Below are positions 1-6,123 of a stretch of DNA of 36,629 nt, piece after piece. The translations under genes were made by a program, and so were the position numbers. The notes under the pieces are model-generated. The model did not search any database. It was given only the letters and a program-made list of their open reading frames with translations, and was not told the DNA's origin. This stretch comes from a virus. The stretch lies in IMG/VR virus record IMGVR_UViG_3300032217_000592, positions 1-36,629 of that record. One strand, written 5' to 3'. How positions within the stretch are numbered: the first letter of the stretch is position 1; every line of letters starts with the position of its first letter.

Positions 1-93
1 ATGGAACGCTTGGCTGGACACTACCAACCATTCCTCGTTATGCCAACTTTACATCTCTTACTGCAACAAATATTACAGATGTCGGCTTTACTG
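1..93. repeat. 93-bp direct terminal repeat, left copy
   Basis: Bases 1-93 are identical to bases 36537-36629. The repeat lies inside one continuous reading frame that leaves the right end and re-enters at the left, so the physical molecule or the assembly graph is circular here. It may be an assembly overlap of a circularly permuted genome or a real short terminal redundancy; the sequence alone cannot tell. Confidence 0.95.
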
Positions 94-344
94 CTAACTT
101 CAGTGTAGACGCAACCTGTGACCAATATGCAATTAGTACAGACAATGGCTCTACTTATGGTGCATGGGTCAACGGTGATTTCACTAGCAGGTCTATAGCT
201 GTCGGTGGCAATTTGCCAAGCGATACAGCCATACAATGGAGAGTTAAGGTCAGAAGAAAAGACAGCCAGCTAGAAACAACATCAGGCACACAGACAGCAA
301 CCACACTATCGCAGAGCAACTTTGCAGTATGGAGTATCATATAA
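1..344 (+). CDS. C-terminal half of a fibre/minor tail protein (rest at 36194-36629)
   Basis: This frame is open from base 3 to the TAA at 342-344 and is the direct continuation of the gene that starts at 36194. Joined across the junction it encodes about 228 residues. The N-terminal half is a beta-rich jelly-roll-like region rich in Asn, Gly and Thr. A TLPTIPRYANF hinge follows, and the C-terminal half resembles an Ig/fibronectin-like domain (IQWRVKVRRKD near the end). Repeated IPR-type hinges followed by such domains are usual in phage minor tail proteins (DUF859-like). Its stop overlaps the ATG of the next gene (TAATG), so the two are translationally coupled. The role as fibre or receptor-binding appendage is inferred from composition and from its place after the ejection and fibre genes. 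Confidence 0.75.
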   Translation, partial: GTLGWTLPTIPRYANFTSLTATNITDVGFTANFSVDATCDQYAISTDNGSTYGAWVNGDFTSRSIAVGGNLPSDTAIQWRVKVRRKDSQLETTSGTQTATTLSQSNFAVWSII

Positions 345-637
345 TGCCTGCTAAAGTCGCTAAAGAACCAGACTTGGTCCAGCTACAAACAGATGTAGCT
401 TTACTAAAACAGTTCAATGAAAAGTTTGTTGAACCATCTCTTAAAAGAATTGATGCAAAACTTGACAGCCTTTCCTATGTAACTGTTGATGATTTTGAAG
501 AACACAAATCAGATATGAACCGTCGCTTCAAAGAACTTGCTAAGAAAACTTGGCTACAAAACACTCTGTCTGCTATTGCTGGTGCAGTTCTCACTTTACT
601 TGCTACCTACTTCGTAAAAGATTTATTAAACAAATAG
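344..637 (+). CDS. XhlA-like small membrane-anchored lysis accessory protein
   Basis: 97 residues, starting at the ATG that overlaps the previous stop; an in-frame ATG at 329 lies inside the preceding gene and is less likely. The N-terminal two thirds is charged and helical, with a heptad-like pattern (LVQLQTDVALLKQFNEKFV) that suggests a coiled coil. A single hydrophobic helix near residues 75-92 (NTLSAIAGAVLTLLATYFV) is followed by a short basic tail. This coiled coil plus C-terminal membrane segment is the plan of the XhlA family, which works with a holin in host lysis. It is followed after 9 bases by the endolysin and then the holin, so it belongs to the lysis cassette. Family assignment rests on architecture and context. 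Confidence 0.65.
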   Translation: MPAKVAKEPDLVQLQTDVALLKQFNEKFVEPSLKRIDAKLDSLSYVTVDDFEEHKSDMNRRFKELAKKTWLQNTLSAIAGAVLTLLATYFVKDLLNK

Positions 638-646
638 GAGGATAAA

Positions 647-1339
647 ATGGCATACAATTATCAGACACAATGGGATAGCCCAAACTTCACAAAAGGAAGA
701 AAAGCCTATGACTATATAGTAATCCACTGGTGGGATGACCCAGCAAAACAACCAAGCTACGAGGGTGTCATTGGAACGCTTTGTAACCCTGCTAGACAAG
801 CTTCAGCTCATTATGTGGCAACTGGTACAGATAGACGAGTTGCATGCATTGTATCGCCTCTAGACACTGCATGGCATGCAGGAAACTGGGATGCAAACCT
901 TCGTTCTATTGGAATAGAATGTGACCCACGATGCCGAGAAGAGGACTACGATGTGGTGGCTGAACTTGTTGCAGATATTCGTTCTGCCTTTGGTAATATG
1001 CCCCTTAGACGACACAGCGATATTGTAGCTACCCGATGTCCTGGCAATTATGACTTAGGCAAGATAGATGCTTTGGCAGCCAACAAGATTTCACATGACA
1101 AGTGGGGCGATGTAACAAACAAAGTTATTCCTGAGCCACCTAAACCAGAGCCAGTGCCTGTTCCTCCTGCACCTCCTGCACCAGAACCACCTAAACCTGA
1201 ACCTACACCCGAACCAACTCCCGTTCCTCCTGTTCCACCAGTCCCACCTGTACCACCAAAGCCTGCAGTAAATGTAGTTGTCGCTATCATAGAGTTCTTC
1301 TGGAACATATTAAAGAAACTAATAGGAGTAAAAAGATGA
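647..1339 (+). CDS. Endolysin: N-acetylmuramoyl-L-alanine amidase with Pro-rich linker and C-terminal hydrophobic anchor
   Basis: 230 residues with a strong AGGAGG ribosome site. Residues 20-140 match the zinc-dependent Amidase_2/PGRP fold: IVIHWW gives zinc ligand H27, RRHSDIVATRCPG gives H123 and C131, and there is a WHAGN motif at 76-80 and a conserved Glu at 91. The enzyme would cut the bond between MurNAc and L-Ala in peptidoglycan. Residues about 160-205 are an extended Pro/Glu/Lys linker (PEPPKPEP and PPVPP repeats). The last 25 residues form a hydrophobic amphipathic segment (VVVAIIEFFWNILKKLIGV) with basic ends instead of a cell-wall binding domain. This suggests membrane tethering or membrane perturbation. 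The holin start overlaps its stop (ATGA). Confidence 0.9.
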   Translation: MAYNYQTQWDSPNFTKGRKAYDYIVIHWWDDPAKQPSYEGVIGTLCNPARQASAHYVATGTDRRVACIVSPLDTAWHAGNWDANLRSIGIECDPRCREEDYDVVAELVADIRSAFGNMPLRRHSDIVATRCPGNYDLGKIDALAANKISHDKWGDVTNKVIPEPPKPEPVPVPPAPPAPEPPKPEPTPEPTPVPPVPPVPPVPPKPAVNVVVAIIEFFWNILKKLIGVKR

Positions 1340-1578
1340 ACAACGCAAAAAAACTATTTAGCTCGTCAAACGGAGTCGGACGAAGCATCAGGACAACCCT
1401 TCAATCATTTGTAGGAATCCTTGCCTTCTTCACTGCGCTTATCGCAATCCCTCAAGTGCAAGAGTTTGTTTTAACCAATGGTGTTGTCACTGCAGGTACA
1501 CTTGCAACCACTATTGGGCTTGTCGCAGCCTTGCAAAATGCTGTGGAAAAGTTCCTGCGTGACTACTTTGGTGAATAA
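1336..1578 (+). CDS. Holin
   Basis: 80 residues. The ATG overlaps the endolysin TGA, with TAGGAG upstream. There is a basic N terminus, one hydrophobic helix at about residues 24-46 (SFVGILAFFTALIAIPQVQEF), a second at about 50-66 (GVVTAGTLATTIGLVAAL), and a charged C-terminal tail (EKFLRDYFGE). Small size, two membrane helices and position directly behind the amidase make a holin the best call. It would form the inner-membrane lesion that releases or activates the endolysin. No specific holin family is recognised with certainty. Confidence 0.75.
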   Translation: MNNAKKLFSSSNGVGRSIRTTLQSFVGILAFFTALIAIPQVQEFVLTNGVVTAGTLATTIGLVAALQNAVEKFLRDYFGE

Positions 1579-1584
1579 AAGCAC

Positions 1585-1613
1585 TTGCATTATATAAATT
1601 CTTATGTTACATT
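1585..1613 (+). promoter_or_regulatory. Promoter for candidate small RNA
   Basis: TTGCAT (-35), 17-base spacer, then an extended -10 (TGTTACATT). The predicted start falls near 1620, at the edge of the foldable element rather than at a gene start. Confidence 0.55.
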
Positions 1614-1619
1614 GACACC

Positions 1620-1732
1620 GTTATGCTTAGGCTGACTCATCTGGGGATACGCAACTGCGTCGATAGACAGCCCTCAAGCATGGCATTAATTACACATCAC
1701 TTAGAAAGCACCGACCTACAGGTGCTTTTTAT
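1620..1732 (+). ncRNA. Candidate small structured RNA of about 110 nt
   Basis: The interval between the holin and the metallophosphoesterase gene contains a promoter, a foldable body and an intrinsic terminator, and no plausible ORF. The body is closed by ATGCTT (1623-1628) with AAGCAT (1676-1681), then GGCTG (1630-1634) with CAGCC (1668-1672), separated by an A / CTC internal loop. Inside are ATC/GAT (1639-1641 with 1662-1664) and a small hairpin ACGC-AACT-GCGT (1649-1660). A second hairpin at 1705-1728 is the terminator. I do not recognise it as a known riboswitch, ribozyme or RNA family. It could be a regulatory sRNA or a 5' leader of the next gene, whose ribosome site lies just past the terminator. 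Confidence 0.55.
1705..1732 (+). terminator. Intrinsic terminator
   Basis: Stem AAAGCACC (1705-1712) with GGTGCTTT (1721-1728), 8-base loop, followed by a T-rich run. It ends the lysis cassette and/or the candidate small RNA, directly before the GGGGGG ribosome site of the next gene. Confidence 0.8.
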
Positions 1733-1744
1733 ATAGGGGGCTAC

Positions 1745-3046
1745 ATGGCACAGCGTTGGGCAGAACAAGATTTAATCAACCTAATGACTTTGGATGTGGA
1801 TGAGTTAATAAAACTCTACCCATCACAAACGAAAAAGAACATAATAAGAAGGAAACAAGAATACGCTAAAAAATTACGGGAGGTCAACTTGGAGCGACAT
1901 CATGGGGGGACAGAACATAACGACTCTCCTGATGACAAATTGTCGGCACTGTCACGAGAATTTGGCAAGGCAGGCATTGAATTGTCTGCAAGTGAGTTAA
2001 AGAAAGCCACTCGTGCAGGCTTTCATGTTGGGTATATTCGTAATGCAGACGGAGAAATTGAATATACAAAGCCTCTGCCACATGTAGAATATGCTCCAGA
2101 ACGCTCTGAGAGCCTCTTAGACGCATGGAAACCTGCAACACCAGCAAAGATAGTACCTAGCAAAAGGAAGCCTCTTGTACGGGATTACAAAACGCTTCTT
2201 GTGTTTGGAGATATGCAGATAGACTATCGCAGAATAGATAATGACCTTATTCCAATACATGATGAAGCTGCGATGCAAGCTCTTGCACTATTCGCAAGTG
2301 ACATACGACCCGATGAAATGATAAATCTTGGCGACACCGTTGACTTCGCTGCACTTTCTCGTTTCCAGAAAGACTCAGACCATTTCTATAGGACACTCGG
2401 TCCATCATTCCAGCGAATCCATGATTTCTATGCACAACTACGGTCAGATAATCCAAACGCCAAGATAGTTGAGGTGGACTCTAACCACCATAAACGACTG
2501 ACTGATTTTGTACTAAAGAACATGCCTGACTTTTATGGAGTAAAACAAGCTGGCTCTAATGATGATTATCCAGTGTTCACCTATCCATACCTTGCAAACC
2601 TGAAACATGTCGGGGTGGACTGGGTAGGTGGCTATGGTGCTGCAGAGTACCAATACAAAGATGACCTTGCGTTTATACATGGTAACTTTGCTGTGTCTAA
2701 TGGTTCAACTGCCGCAAAACTTGCAAAGGCGAATCCAGATAGAAACATTGTGCAGGGACATGTGCATCGTGCAGAAACTCAGTACCAGACAGATAGACGA
2801 GGGCGCATGCTAGGAGCGTTCACTGTTGGAGCGTTGTGTCGTTCTGATGGAGTTGTGCCAAGCTACCACAGTTCAGTCAACGAGCGTGGGCGACCAGTCA
2901 CCTATCAGGAAAACTGGCAGTCTAGTGCGATGGTCATTCAAGATTACGGGGATGGTAAATATAACTTTGAGCATGTGATGATTCGGGATGGGAAAATCAT
3001 ATATCATGGCAAAGAATATGACGCAGCCCAATCAAAGCAGTCATGA
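1745..3046 (+). CDS. Calcineurin-like metallophosphoesterase
   Basis: 433 residues. From about residue 150 the metallophosphoesterase motifs appear in order: FGDMQ (154-158, a variant of DxH with Gln in place of His), LGDTVD (195-200), SNHH (246-249), FIHGN (310-314, H312) and QGHVHR (337-342). These bind two metal ions in phosphodiesterases or phosphatases. The N-terminal 140 residues are helical and charged with no recognised domain; the first 45 could hold a helix-turn-helix. Such enzymes occur in many phages, where the substrate is mostly unknown. It lies alone behind a terminator, after the lysis genes, so it may be separately expressed. The ribosome site is the G-run at 1735-1740. Confidence 0.85.
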   Translation: MAQRWAEQDLINLMTLDVDELIKLYPSQTKKNIIRRKQEYAKKLREVNLERHHGGTEHNDSPDDKLSALSREFGKAGIELSASELKKATRAGFHVGYIRNADGEIEYTKPLPHVEYAPERSESLLDAWKPATPAKIVPSKRKPLVRDYKTLLVFGDMQIDYRRIDNDLIPIHDEAAMQALALFASDIRPDEMINLGDTVDFAALSRFQKDSDHFYRTLGPSFQRIHDFYAQLRSDNPNAKIVEVDSNHHKRLTDFVLKNMPDFYGVKQAGSNDDYPVFTYPYLANLKHVGVDWVGGYGAAEYQYKDDLAFIHGNFAVSNGSTAAKLAKANPDRNIVQGHVHRAETQYQTDRRGRMLGAFTVGALCRSDGVVPSYHSSVNERGRPVTYQENWQSSAMVIQDYGDGKYNFEHVMIRDGKIIYHGKEYDAAQSKQS

Positions 3047-3293
3047 GGGATTCTTTGAAGGCTGGCGTAAACACTGGCGACCTCGCCTTGCATGGCTTGC
3101 TATAGGAGCATTTGTTACCTTATATGATGCGACCTGTCCAAAGGGCGAAACTCTCAGTGAAGAAGCGGAGCGTGCTATGGAACATCCGCTTGGCAAATTA
3201 GCTGTTCATGCTCTTGTGTGGACAACTGCTGGACATCTTACAAGGGTAATACCAGAAAAATACGACTGGATTCATAAACTAGTAGAAATGTGA
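3018..3293 (+). CDS. Small membrane protein (DUF7427-like, as in actinobacteriophages)
   Basis: About 91 residues from ATG 3018; ATGs at 3006 and 2988 in the same frame are alternatives. The start region overlaps the end of the metallophosphoesterase gene. Residues about 20-38 (RLAWLAIGAFVTLYDATCP) form a membrane helix followed by CPKGETLSE, and a second hydrophobic stretch (LAVHALVWTTAGHLTRVIP) precedes YDWIHKLVEM. The pattern of AWLA-helix, CP-GE-LSE and a C-terminal LHL..LP-YDxxHxL motif recalls a small membrane protein family of mycobacterial and other actinobacterial phages, as I remember it. Function is unknown; location near the lysis genes suggests a lysis or superinfection role. Confidence 0.65.
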   Translation: MTQPNQSSHEGFFEGWRKHWRPRLAWLAIGAFVTLYDATCPKGETLSEEAERAMEHPLGKLAVHALVWTTAGHLTRVIPEKYDWIHKLVEM

Positions 3294-3319
3294 GATAATA
3301 AACGCAAGAGGAACATAAA

Positions 3320-3358
3320 AAATCCTCCTACTCGGCTTTAATCAAACAGGAGGACTTT
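3320..3358 (+). promoter_or_regulatory. Hairpin sequestering the ribosome site of the HNH gene
   Basis: AAATCCTCCT (3320-3329) pairs with AGGAGGACTTT (3348-3358), with one bulged C and an 18-base loop. The right arm is the Shine-Dalgarno of the HNH gene at 3361, so translation should be blocked while the hairpin is folded. Phage homing endonucleases are often held down by this kind of structure. Confidence 0.7.
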
Positions 3359-3360
3359 AT

Positions 3361-3954
3361 ATGTCTAGTATAACAAAAAAATGTGTTGTCGATGGTTGCA
3401 TAAAAACAAATAAGAATGATAAGAACTTCAACATGAAGCGTTCTCTTTGTAATGCTCATTGTTTAAGACTAAAAATATATGGTGATGCATCAATGCCATA
3501 CAGACGCAAAATACATGGCATGTCAAATAGCCTTACTTACAAAACATGGACAACCATCAAAAATCGTTGCTATAACGAGAACGAGCCGTCATATAAGTAC
3601 TACGGAGCGCGTGGCATAAAGATGTGTGATAGATGGCTTGGTGTTGATGGATTCAGTAACTTTCTAGCCGATATGGGCGAAAAGGGAAATGGTATGTCTA
3701 TTGACAGGATTGACAACAATGGTGATTACTCCCCAGAAAACTGTCGATGGGCTTCAGTAATTACTCAACAACGGAATAAGCGTACACCGATAACTAATAA
3801 GAGTTCATATAGGGGTGTTTTTCAAACAAAAAAGAGTGGCAATTTTTCCGTAACGATTGGAACTGGGTCAGGGCGGATGAGGATTGGAACCTTCAAGACG
3901 CTAGAGGAAGCCCTATCAGCAAGGTTCATGGCAGAGTCTATCTTTGACTACTAG
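3361..3954 (+). CDS. HNH homing-type endonuclease with N-terminal zinc knuckle and C-terminal AP2 domain
   Basis: 197 residues. The N terminus has CVVDGC and CNAHC, a likely zinc site. The HNH core follows: [25 protein letters not shown], then a Gly-Phe-xx-Phe element and the [20 protein letters not shown] block, which carries the catalytic D-R-x-D-N-N and N-C-R-W residues. Residues 145-197 form an AP2-like DNA-binding domain ([17 protein letters not shown]... [13 protein letters not shown]). This is the standard free-standing phage HNH-AP2 enzyme, which nicks or cuts DNA and spreads its own gene. It is flanked by a 5'-less coding remnant (3948-4088), which suggests it landed in or beside a gene. 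Its ribosome site is masked by a hairpin. Confidence 0.9.
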   Translation: MSSITKKCVVDGCIKTNKNDKNFNMKRSLCNAHCLRLKIYGDASMPYRRKIHGMSNSLTYKTWTTIKNRCYNENEPSYKYYGARGIKMCDRWLGVDGFSNFLADMGEKGNGMSIDRIDNNGDYSPENCRWASVITQQRNKRTPITNKSSYRGVFQTKKSGNFSVTIGTGSGRMRIGTFKTLEEALSARFMAESIFDY

Positions 3955-4088
3955 AGGAGTGCTACAGACAGCGTGAGAGCAAACTGGGCAGGTTTCTGAT
4001 AGATAAGTTGATGAAGGATACAGTTGAGCATCTGCAGGGTCAGGAGAACTGGATAAACAAAGTTGCTCAGTTATCACCAAAAGAGTAG
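3948..4088 (+). pseudogene. 5'-truncated coding remnant behind the HNH gene
   Basis: The frame reading ...CYRQRESKLGRFLIDKLMKD... and ending NKVAQLSPKE stays open from 3948 to the TAG at 4086-4088. It looks like ordinary helical protein but has no usable start: an in-frame TGA sits at 3945-3947, and the only ATG (about 4011) would leave 25 residues without a ribosome site. A strong GAGGAG at 3954-3959 lies just inside it. The simplest reading is the 3' end of a gene whose front was replaced when the HNH gene arrived. Confidence 0.55.
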
Positions 4089-4132
4089 TAAATCAAATAC
4101 TGTTCGTGCTTTACTTAAGGTGGGTAGCCCCT

Positions 4133-4333
4133 ATGGAAAAATATGAATTGTCCAGTCCAGGTGATTTAATTAGCCCGTCAGATGAAGAACTGTCGGATAG
4201 GTTACAAAGGCTGGAAGATAATCTTCGTAACATTCATTATCCAGAAGGTAGAAGAAAACAAATAGAACGAGAAATGGCTCACTTATATCTTGAGCTTACT
4301 TGGAGAGTGGAGGAAGCTTGTGGAGAACTTTGA
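4133..4333 (+). CDS. Hypothetical protein, helical and charged
   Basis: 66 residues from ATG 4133, chosen because AAGGTGG precedes it; an ATG at 4106 has no ribosome site. Residues 24-60 (DEELSDRLQRLEDNL... RRKQIEREMAHLYLELTWRVEEA) are strongly helical and probably form a coiled coil. No family is recognised. Its 3' end overlaps the next gene, whose Shine-Dalgarno GGAGG lies inside it, so the two are coupled. It is the next-to-last gene of the late transcription unit. Confidence 0.6.
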   Translation: MEKYELSSPGDLISPSDEELSDRLQRLEDNLRNIHYPEGRRKQIEREMAHLYLELTWRVEEACGEL

Positions 4334-4670
4334 AGATAACTGGAACATGCTTCCAGAAAATGAACCAGCTATTGAAGTAGAAATAGGCGAGGACTCCTAC
4401 GAGTTTCGCCCTGAGAATGCTGAACTTTACACTCATGTTGGTCGGTTAGCTATGTATAACTGTATCTTTTATCAGCCTGATGAAGACACAGCTATGTATG
4501 TCTTTGCTGAACAAGAAGGTTTTATTGAGCTTGCCACTCTCATGGCTAACTATGGGTTTCCAGTATTCTTTAATATGAGAGAAGTGGAACCATATATTAA
4601 AAGAGCGTATGAGAATATGCTAATGCGTCAGGTATTTGAAGGTATTCCTGATGGGATGGACGAGGAATAG
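4320..4670 (+). CDS. Hypothetical acidic protein, last gene of the late unit
   Basis: 116 residues from GTG 4320, preferred because GGAGG stands 6 bases upstream; a TTG at 4290 would add ten residues but lacks a ribosome site. It is acidic throughout (ENFEDNWNMLPENEPAIEVEIGEDSYEF), with a mixed alpha/beta middle containing YVFAEQEGFIELATLMANYGFPVFF and an acidic end (DGMDEE). There are no membrane segments or known motifs. The stop codon is one base from the stop of the converging early unit (4672), with no terminator between, so transcripts from both sides probably overlap here. Confidence 0.65.
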   Translation: MENFEDNWNMLPENEPAIEVEIGEDSYEFRPENAELYTHVGRLAMYNCIFYQPDEDTAMYVFAEQEGFIELATLMANYGFPVFFNMREVEPYIKRAYENMLMRQVFEGIPDGMDEE

Positions 4671-4671
4671 T

Positions 4672-4833
4672 CTATTCGCAACCGTCACAAATAGTGAGTG
4701 TCGCTGGGTCTACAGGTACTGCATTAGGATTAAAGGTGGTTCGTTTAGCTTCAGCTTCGGACACAGCCTTGTCTATTGCTGCTAGTTTTTCTTCTAAGGT
4801 CATCGTGTCGTTAATAATGTTATTTGCATTCAT
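4672..4833 (-). CDS. Small hypothetical protein at the end of the early unit
   Basis: 53 residues. The ATG overlaps the stop of the upstream gene (ATGA). The sequence begins MNANNIINDTMTLEEKLAAI, continues with a charged helix (DKAVSEAEAKR) and ends in a Pro-rich tail with a C-x-x-C pair (TICDGCE). No family is recognised. The four-base overlap and a compact helical N terminus support real translation as the last gene of the initiator operon. Confidence 0.6.
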   Translation of the reverse strand: MNANNIINDTMTLEEKLAAIDKAVSEAEAKRTTFNPNAVPVDPATLTICDGCE

Positions 4834-5135
4834 GAATCCATTATATCGAGATGATTTTTACTCCGCAGTTGTGCTTTTAACTTTTGAATACGAGTAAGAT
4901 TGTGCTGTCGTTGTGCGTCTGTGAGGTCTTCAGATGGCGCAGAAAGTGCTAGTTCCTTAAAAGATGAGTATTGACCCGTCTGCCCAGTGTTTTCAACACT
5001 TAGGATAGCTGAAGCCTTAATTAGTGAGTCTTTGATGTCAATATACTCTACGCCCTGACGCAGGGCTTCTTTTATTTGCTCGCCTTGTTCTGTTGTGACA
5101 TATATTGTGGAGCCTGTTACTGTTTTGATTACCAT
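4830..5135 (-). CDS. Hypothetical protein co-expressed with the replication initiator
   Basis: 101 residues. The start overlaps the initiator stop by seven bases. The N-terminal 45 residues (MVIKTVTGSTIYVTTEQGEQ then IKEALRQGVEYIDI) look like a small beta/alpha fold, and the C-terminal part is a basic helix (DAQRQHNLTRIQKLKAQLRSKN). No known domain. Position directly after the initiator in the same transcript suggests a role in replication, for example helicase loading or regulation, but nothing in the sequence proves this. Confidence 0.65.
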   Translation of the reverse strand: MVIKTVTGSTIYVTTEQGEQIKEALRQGVEYIDIKDSLIKASAILSVENTGQTGQYSSFKELALSAPSEDLTDAQRQHNLTRIQKLKAQLRSKNHLDIMDS

Positions 5136-5983
5136 ATCTTTGCTACCTTTGGTCGCTGACCGTTATTACTTTGATTCCTTCCCCATACAAGTAACTGTGT
5201 TAGTTTTGTTTGCAAGTCGCAGAAGTCAGCAATTCTTGGTGCAAACCTATCTTGATGTGCGAGCGCAACCCCATCGATGAGGCGATGGGTCCCATCAATA
5301 CTGTGTTTTCTAATAAGGTTGTGTGCTGCAATACGGTTTTGCTTATGGCGTGAACTTATTGCTACACCAACAACCTTTTCCCAGTAAGCAAATACTTCAT
5401 TTATTTGAGTGTCTCCGAATTCTTTATTAGACGCAGTCAATAGTACTTTAGTACTATTCTTACTTTCACTTACTTTCTTCTTACTTTCCGACAGGGGTCG
5501 CACCTCTGGAGCCAAGTACTCCCGTGTAGTAGTTTTGCTACTACGCTGTAGTAGTTCAGGTACTACACTGTAGTAGTTGGAGGTGTCTAAGTACTCCGCT
5601 GTAGTAGTTGAAAAACCTCGTTTATAACGCTCGTTTGATACCCAAGTTCGCCTCACATTTCTAAATACTGGCTCGCTATGTTCAATCCATTTACCAAGCT
5701 TATACTTAGTAGTGAGATTATTATATGCCCGTTCAATTTGCTTTGGCGTTACACCAAATTGCTCGGCTAATGTTTCTTTAGACGCAACTGATATTCCTAA
5801 ATGGAGCTTCCCAAACTGCTCATAGAATCTAATCTGGTTATATAACCTAAATGTTAATGGCAACTGAAAGTTAAATTCTTTCATCGCATCTTTTAATAAT
5901 GGTTCTGTTTGCCTATTTATCTCATCCATTAGTGGATTGATAGTCTGGCGTTTTGTTGTATCGAACGATGTATCCTCGTTCAT
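5129..5983 (-). CDS. Replication initiator (phage O-protein-like plan) containing the origin
   Basis: 284 residues with AGGAAGGGG upstream of the ATG. Residues about 40-100 form a winged-helix-like domain with a clear helix-turn-helix (SKETLAEQFGVTPKQIERAYNNL). A low-complexity Ser/Thr/Tyr linker follows (about 125-190). A C-terminal domain (about 195-265) contains INEVFAYWEKVVG and an IADFCDLQTKLTQLLVWG segment, the Phe-x-Tyr-Trp type of motif seen at the ends of phage replisome-organiser proteins. The linker-coding DNA holds four palindromic iterons (5516-5607) and a repeat tract, as the ori does inside lambda gene O. It would bind the iterons and recruit the host helicase. The leader at 5984-6110 carries an attenuator. 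No polymerase or helicase gene accompanies it. Confidence 0.75.
   Translation of the reverse strand: MNEDTSFDTTKRQTINPLMDEINRQTEPLLKDAMKEFNFQLPLTFRLYNQIRFYEQFGKLHLGISVASKETLAEQFGVTPKQIERAYNNLTTKYKLGKWIEHSEPVFRNVRRTWVSNERYKRGFSTTTAEYLDTSNYYSVVPELLQRSSKTTTREYLAPEVRPLSESKKKVSESKNSTKVLLTASNKEFGDTQINEVFAYWEKVVGVAISSRHKQNRIAAHNLIRKHSIDGTHRLIDGVALAHQDRFAPRIADFCDLQTKLTQLLVWGRNQSNNGQRPKVAKIW
5439..5607. other. Probable replication origin inside the initiator gene
   Basis: Two adjacent parts: four iterons at 5516-5607, and at 5439-5488 a perfect inverted repeat AATAGTAC-TTTA-GTACTATT (5439-5458) followed by three CTTACTTTC direct repeats at 5459, 5469 and 5480. The direct repeats recur every 10-11 bases and the iterons every 22, 22 and 31 bases, so both sets face one side of the helix. 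Iterons beside an easily melted asymmetric tract, inside the initiator gene, is the organisation of lambdoid origins. Confidence 0.7.
5516..5607. repeat. Four palindromic iterons
   Basis: 17-base units at 5516-5532, 5538-5554, 5560-5576 and 5591-5607. Read on the minus strand they fit CTACTAC-N3-G(T/G)AGTA(C/G). The unit at 5538 is a perfect inverted repeat with a 3-base centre (CTACTAC / GTAGTAG). They code for the low-complexity linker of the initiator, so protein and DNA function are superimposed. Confidence 0.85.
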
Positions 5984-6004
5984 ATATACCCCTTCCTATT
6001 CTAA

Positions 6005-6080
6005 GAAAAAAGCCAGCCAGCAATTTAGAGTTGCGATAGACTGGCTAGCTTATTTCTTACCCTAAATTTTTATCTATCGC
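6005..6080 (-). promoter_or_regulatory. Attenuator-like leader: terminator with competing upstream pairings
   Basis: The terminator stem is AAGCTAGCCAG (6051-6041) with CTGGCTGGCTT (6020-6010), one mismatch, then a T6 run. Its loop contains TCTATCGC (6040-6033), fully complementary to GCGATAGA earlier in the leader (6080-6073), and CTAAATT (6028-6022), fully complementary to AATTTAG (6068-6062). Either pairing crosses the terminator stem, so they are antiterminators or pseudoknot partners. The initiator start is about 20 bases further on. Confidence 0.7.
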
Positions 6081-6086
6081 CACTAC

Positions 6087-6115
6087 ATCATACATCGTGC
6101 TTATGTGATTTGCAA
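6087..6115 (-). promoter_or_regulatory. Promoter 2 of the initiator gene
   Basis: TTGCAA (6115-6110), 17-base spacer, TATGAT (6092-6087). The spacer contains AATCACATAAGC, the same 12 bases found in the spacer of the promoter at 8121-8149. Confidence 0.6.
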
Positions 6116-6123
6116 TAGACATA

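Noticed and set aside
1048-1308. Minus-strand Gly-rich ORF opposite the endolysin linker
   Set aside because: It is the complement of the proline codons of the linker; the repetitive GGTGGTGG product and lack of a ribosome site show it is a shadow.
4694-4897. Plus-strand 67-codon ORF
   Set aside because: Opposite a coupled minus-strand gene with a four-base overlap; no ribosome site.
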